Source of the DNA: Bacillus massilioanorexius | Lineage (GTDB): Bacteria > Bacillota > Bacilli > Bacillales > DSM-1321 | Assembly: GCF_902374955.1 (NCBI RefSeq) | Contig: NZ_CABKRX010000087.1 | Coordinates: 124,001 to 188,000 of the forward strand | Length of the DNA: 64,000 nt | Direction of reading: 5' to 3' | Shown: piece by piece, positions 63,707 to 64,000 of the stretch | Numbering within the stretch: the stretch's first letter is position 1 | Layout: each line of letters begins with the position of its first letter | Notes under the pieces: model-generated | The model's input: the letters and a program-made list of their open reading frames with translations, nothing else | Databases searched by the model: none | Told to the model about the DNA's origin: nothing | Translations under genes and position numbers: made by a program

Positions 63707-63972
63707 CCTTTTTCCCTCACTTATTAAAAATACATCAATCACAATTTATCATTCTACACTCTCTTTAGCCTATCAACAATAGAAGAATGAACATTTCTCT
63801 ACTTTTTTGAGAAATCTTTTTTGATTATAATACTATGTCATGTCCTTGTTCCAAAAACCCCTGTTAAGTTAAAGAAACGGCGAAAAAAATGAAGGAACCT
63901 TTAGTAATTTATTTACATATAGTATATGTAAAGACAAATGCCTACATCATCAAACAGAGAGGAGAACCACTA

Positions 63973-64000
63973 ATGTCTGCTGACAAAAAAACCAATAAAC
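63973..64000 (+). CDS. start of an unidentified gene, cut by the window edge
   Basis: GAGAGGAG 8 bases before an ATG, then SADKKTNK; nine codons only. A TAGTATATGT stretch at 63919-63928 upstream could be the -10. Product cannot be named. Confidence 0.5.

Overview
The window comes from a low-GC, endospore-forming member of the Bacillaceae. The evidence is a CotD-type coat protein, MntR, GpsB, YpsA, a type B RNase P RNA, DynA, YpwA, a DinG-like helicase, TopB, an xpt-pbuX operon under a guanine riboswitch, and gene order on the right that follows the Bacillus subtilis ypsA-gpsB-rnpB-ypsC-ypvA-ypwA neighbourhood. Several features differ from B. subtilis (ba3-type oxidase, Tn554-like recombinases, split transketolase operon), so it is a relative; the genus cannot be fixed from sequence alone.

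Layout. 1-7.7 kb: a catabolic block, all on the minus strand: amidohydrolase of the allantoinase type, NCS1 permease, IclR regulator, two-subunit transketolase and a four-carbon acid sugar kinase that runs off the left edge. Recurrent AT-rich palindromes upstream of the transketolase and at 8.6 kb look like operators for the IclR protein. 8.8-10.1 kb: a soluble chemoreceptor with a CZB domain, broken by two frameshifts. 10-27 kb: housekeeping genes (glutathione peroxidase, fhs, metA, an 18-bp minisatellite gene, mntR, trhO, an FMN reductase, topB, an AAC(3)-like acetyltransferase, an HD-GYP protein) and a queuosine/RNase H group (ypeQ-ypeP divergent from ypdP-ypdQ) in which ypdP carries a preQ1-I riboswitch. 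27.4-29.3 kb: a P1B-4 metal ATPase behind a Fur/PerR-like box.

29.5-36 kb: an accessory stretch. A Tn554-like tnpA-tnpB-tnpC operon sits behind an unusual leader of repeated GGAC motifs and hairpins; a CPBP protease, a small membrane protein, a NUDIX enzyme and a glutaredoxin follow. 36.3-39.1 kb: the wreck of a type VII secretion (LXG-type) toxin cassette with a frameshifted accessory gene, an orphan toxin C-terminus and two tandem membrane/DUF4176 genes, the second decayed. 40.1-41.2 kb: a 5'-truncated FTR1 iron permease between other gene remnants.

41.5-64 kb: core genes again: yxcD and a Gly-rich membrane protein, a rhodanese, dynA, a Fur-controlled 32-residue membrane peptide not in standard catalogues that I know of, a CheX-like protein, DUF2157/GDYXXLXY membrane proteins, a zinc-ribbon microprotein, pbuX-xpt, the cbaD-cbaB-cbaA oxidase operon, an EamA exporter, ypwA, dinG-like, ypsC, rnpB, gpsB, ypsA and cotD. 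The strongest leads for something new are the IclR-governed catabolic block with its repeated operators, the Fur-box micro-gene, the recombinase leader RNA/DNA, and the minisatellite protein.
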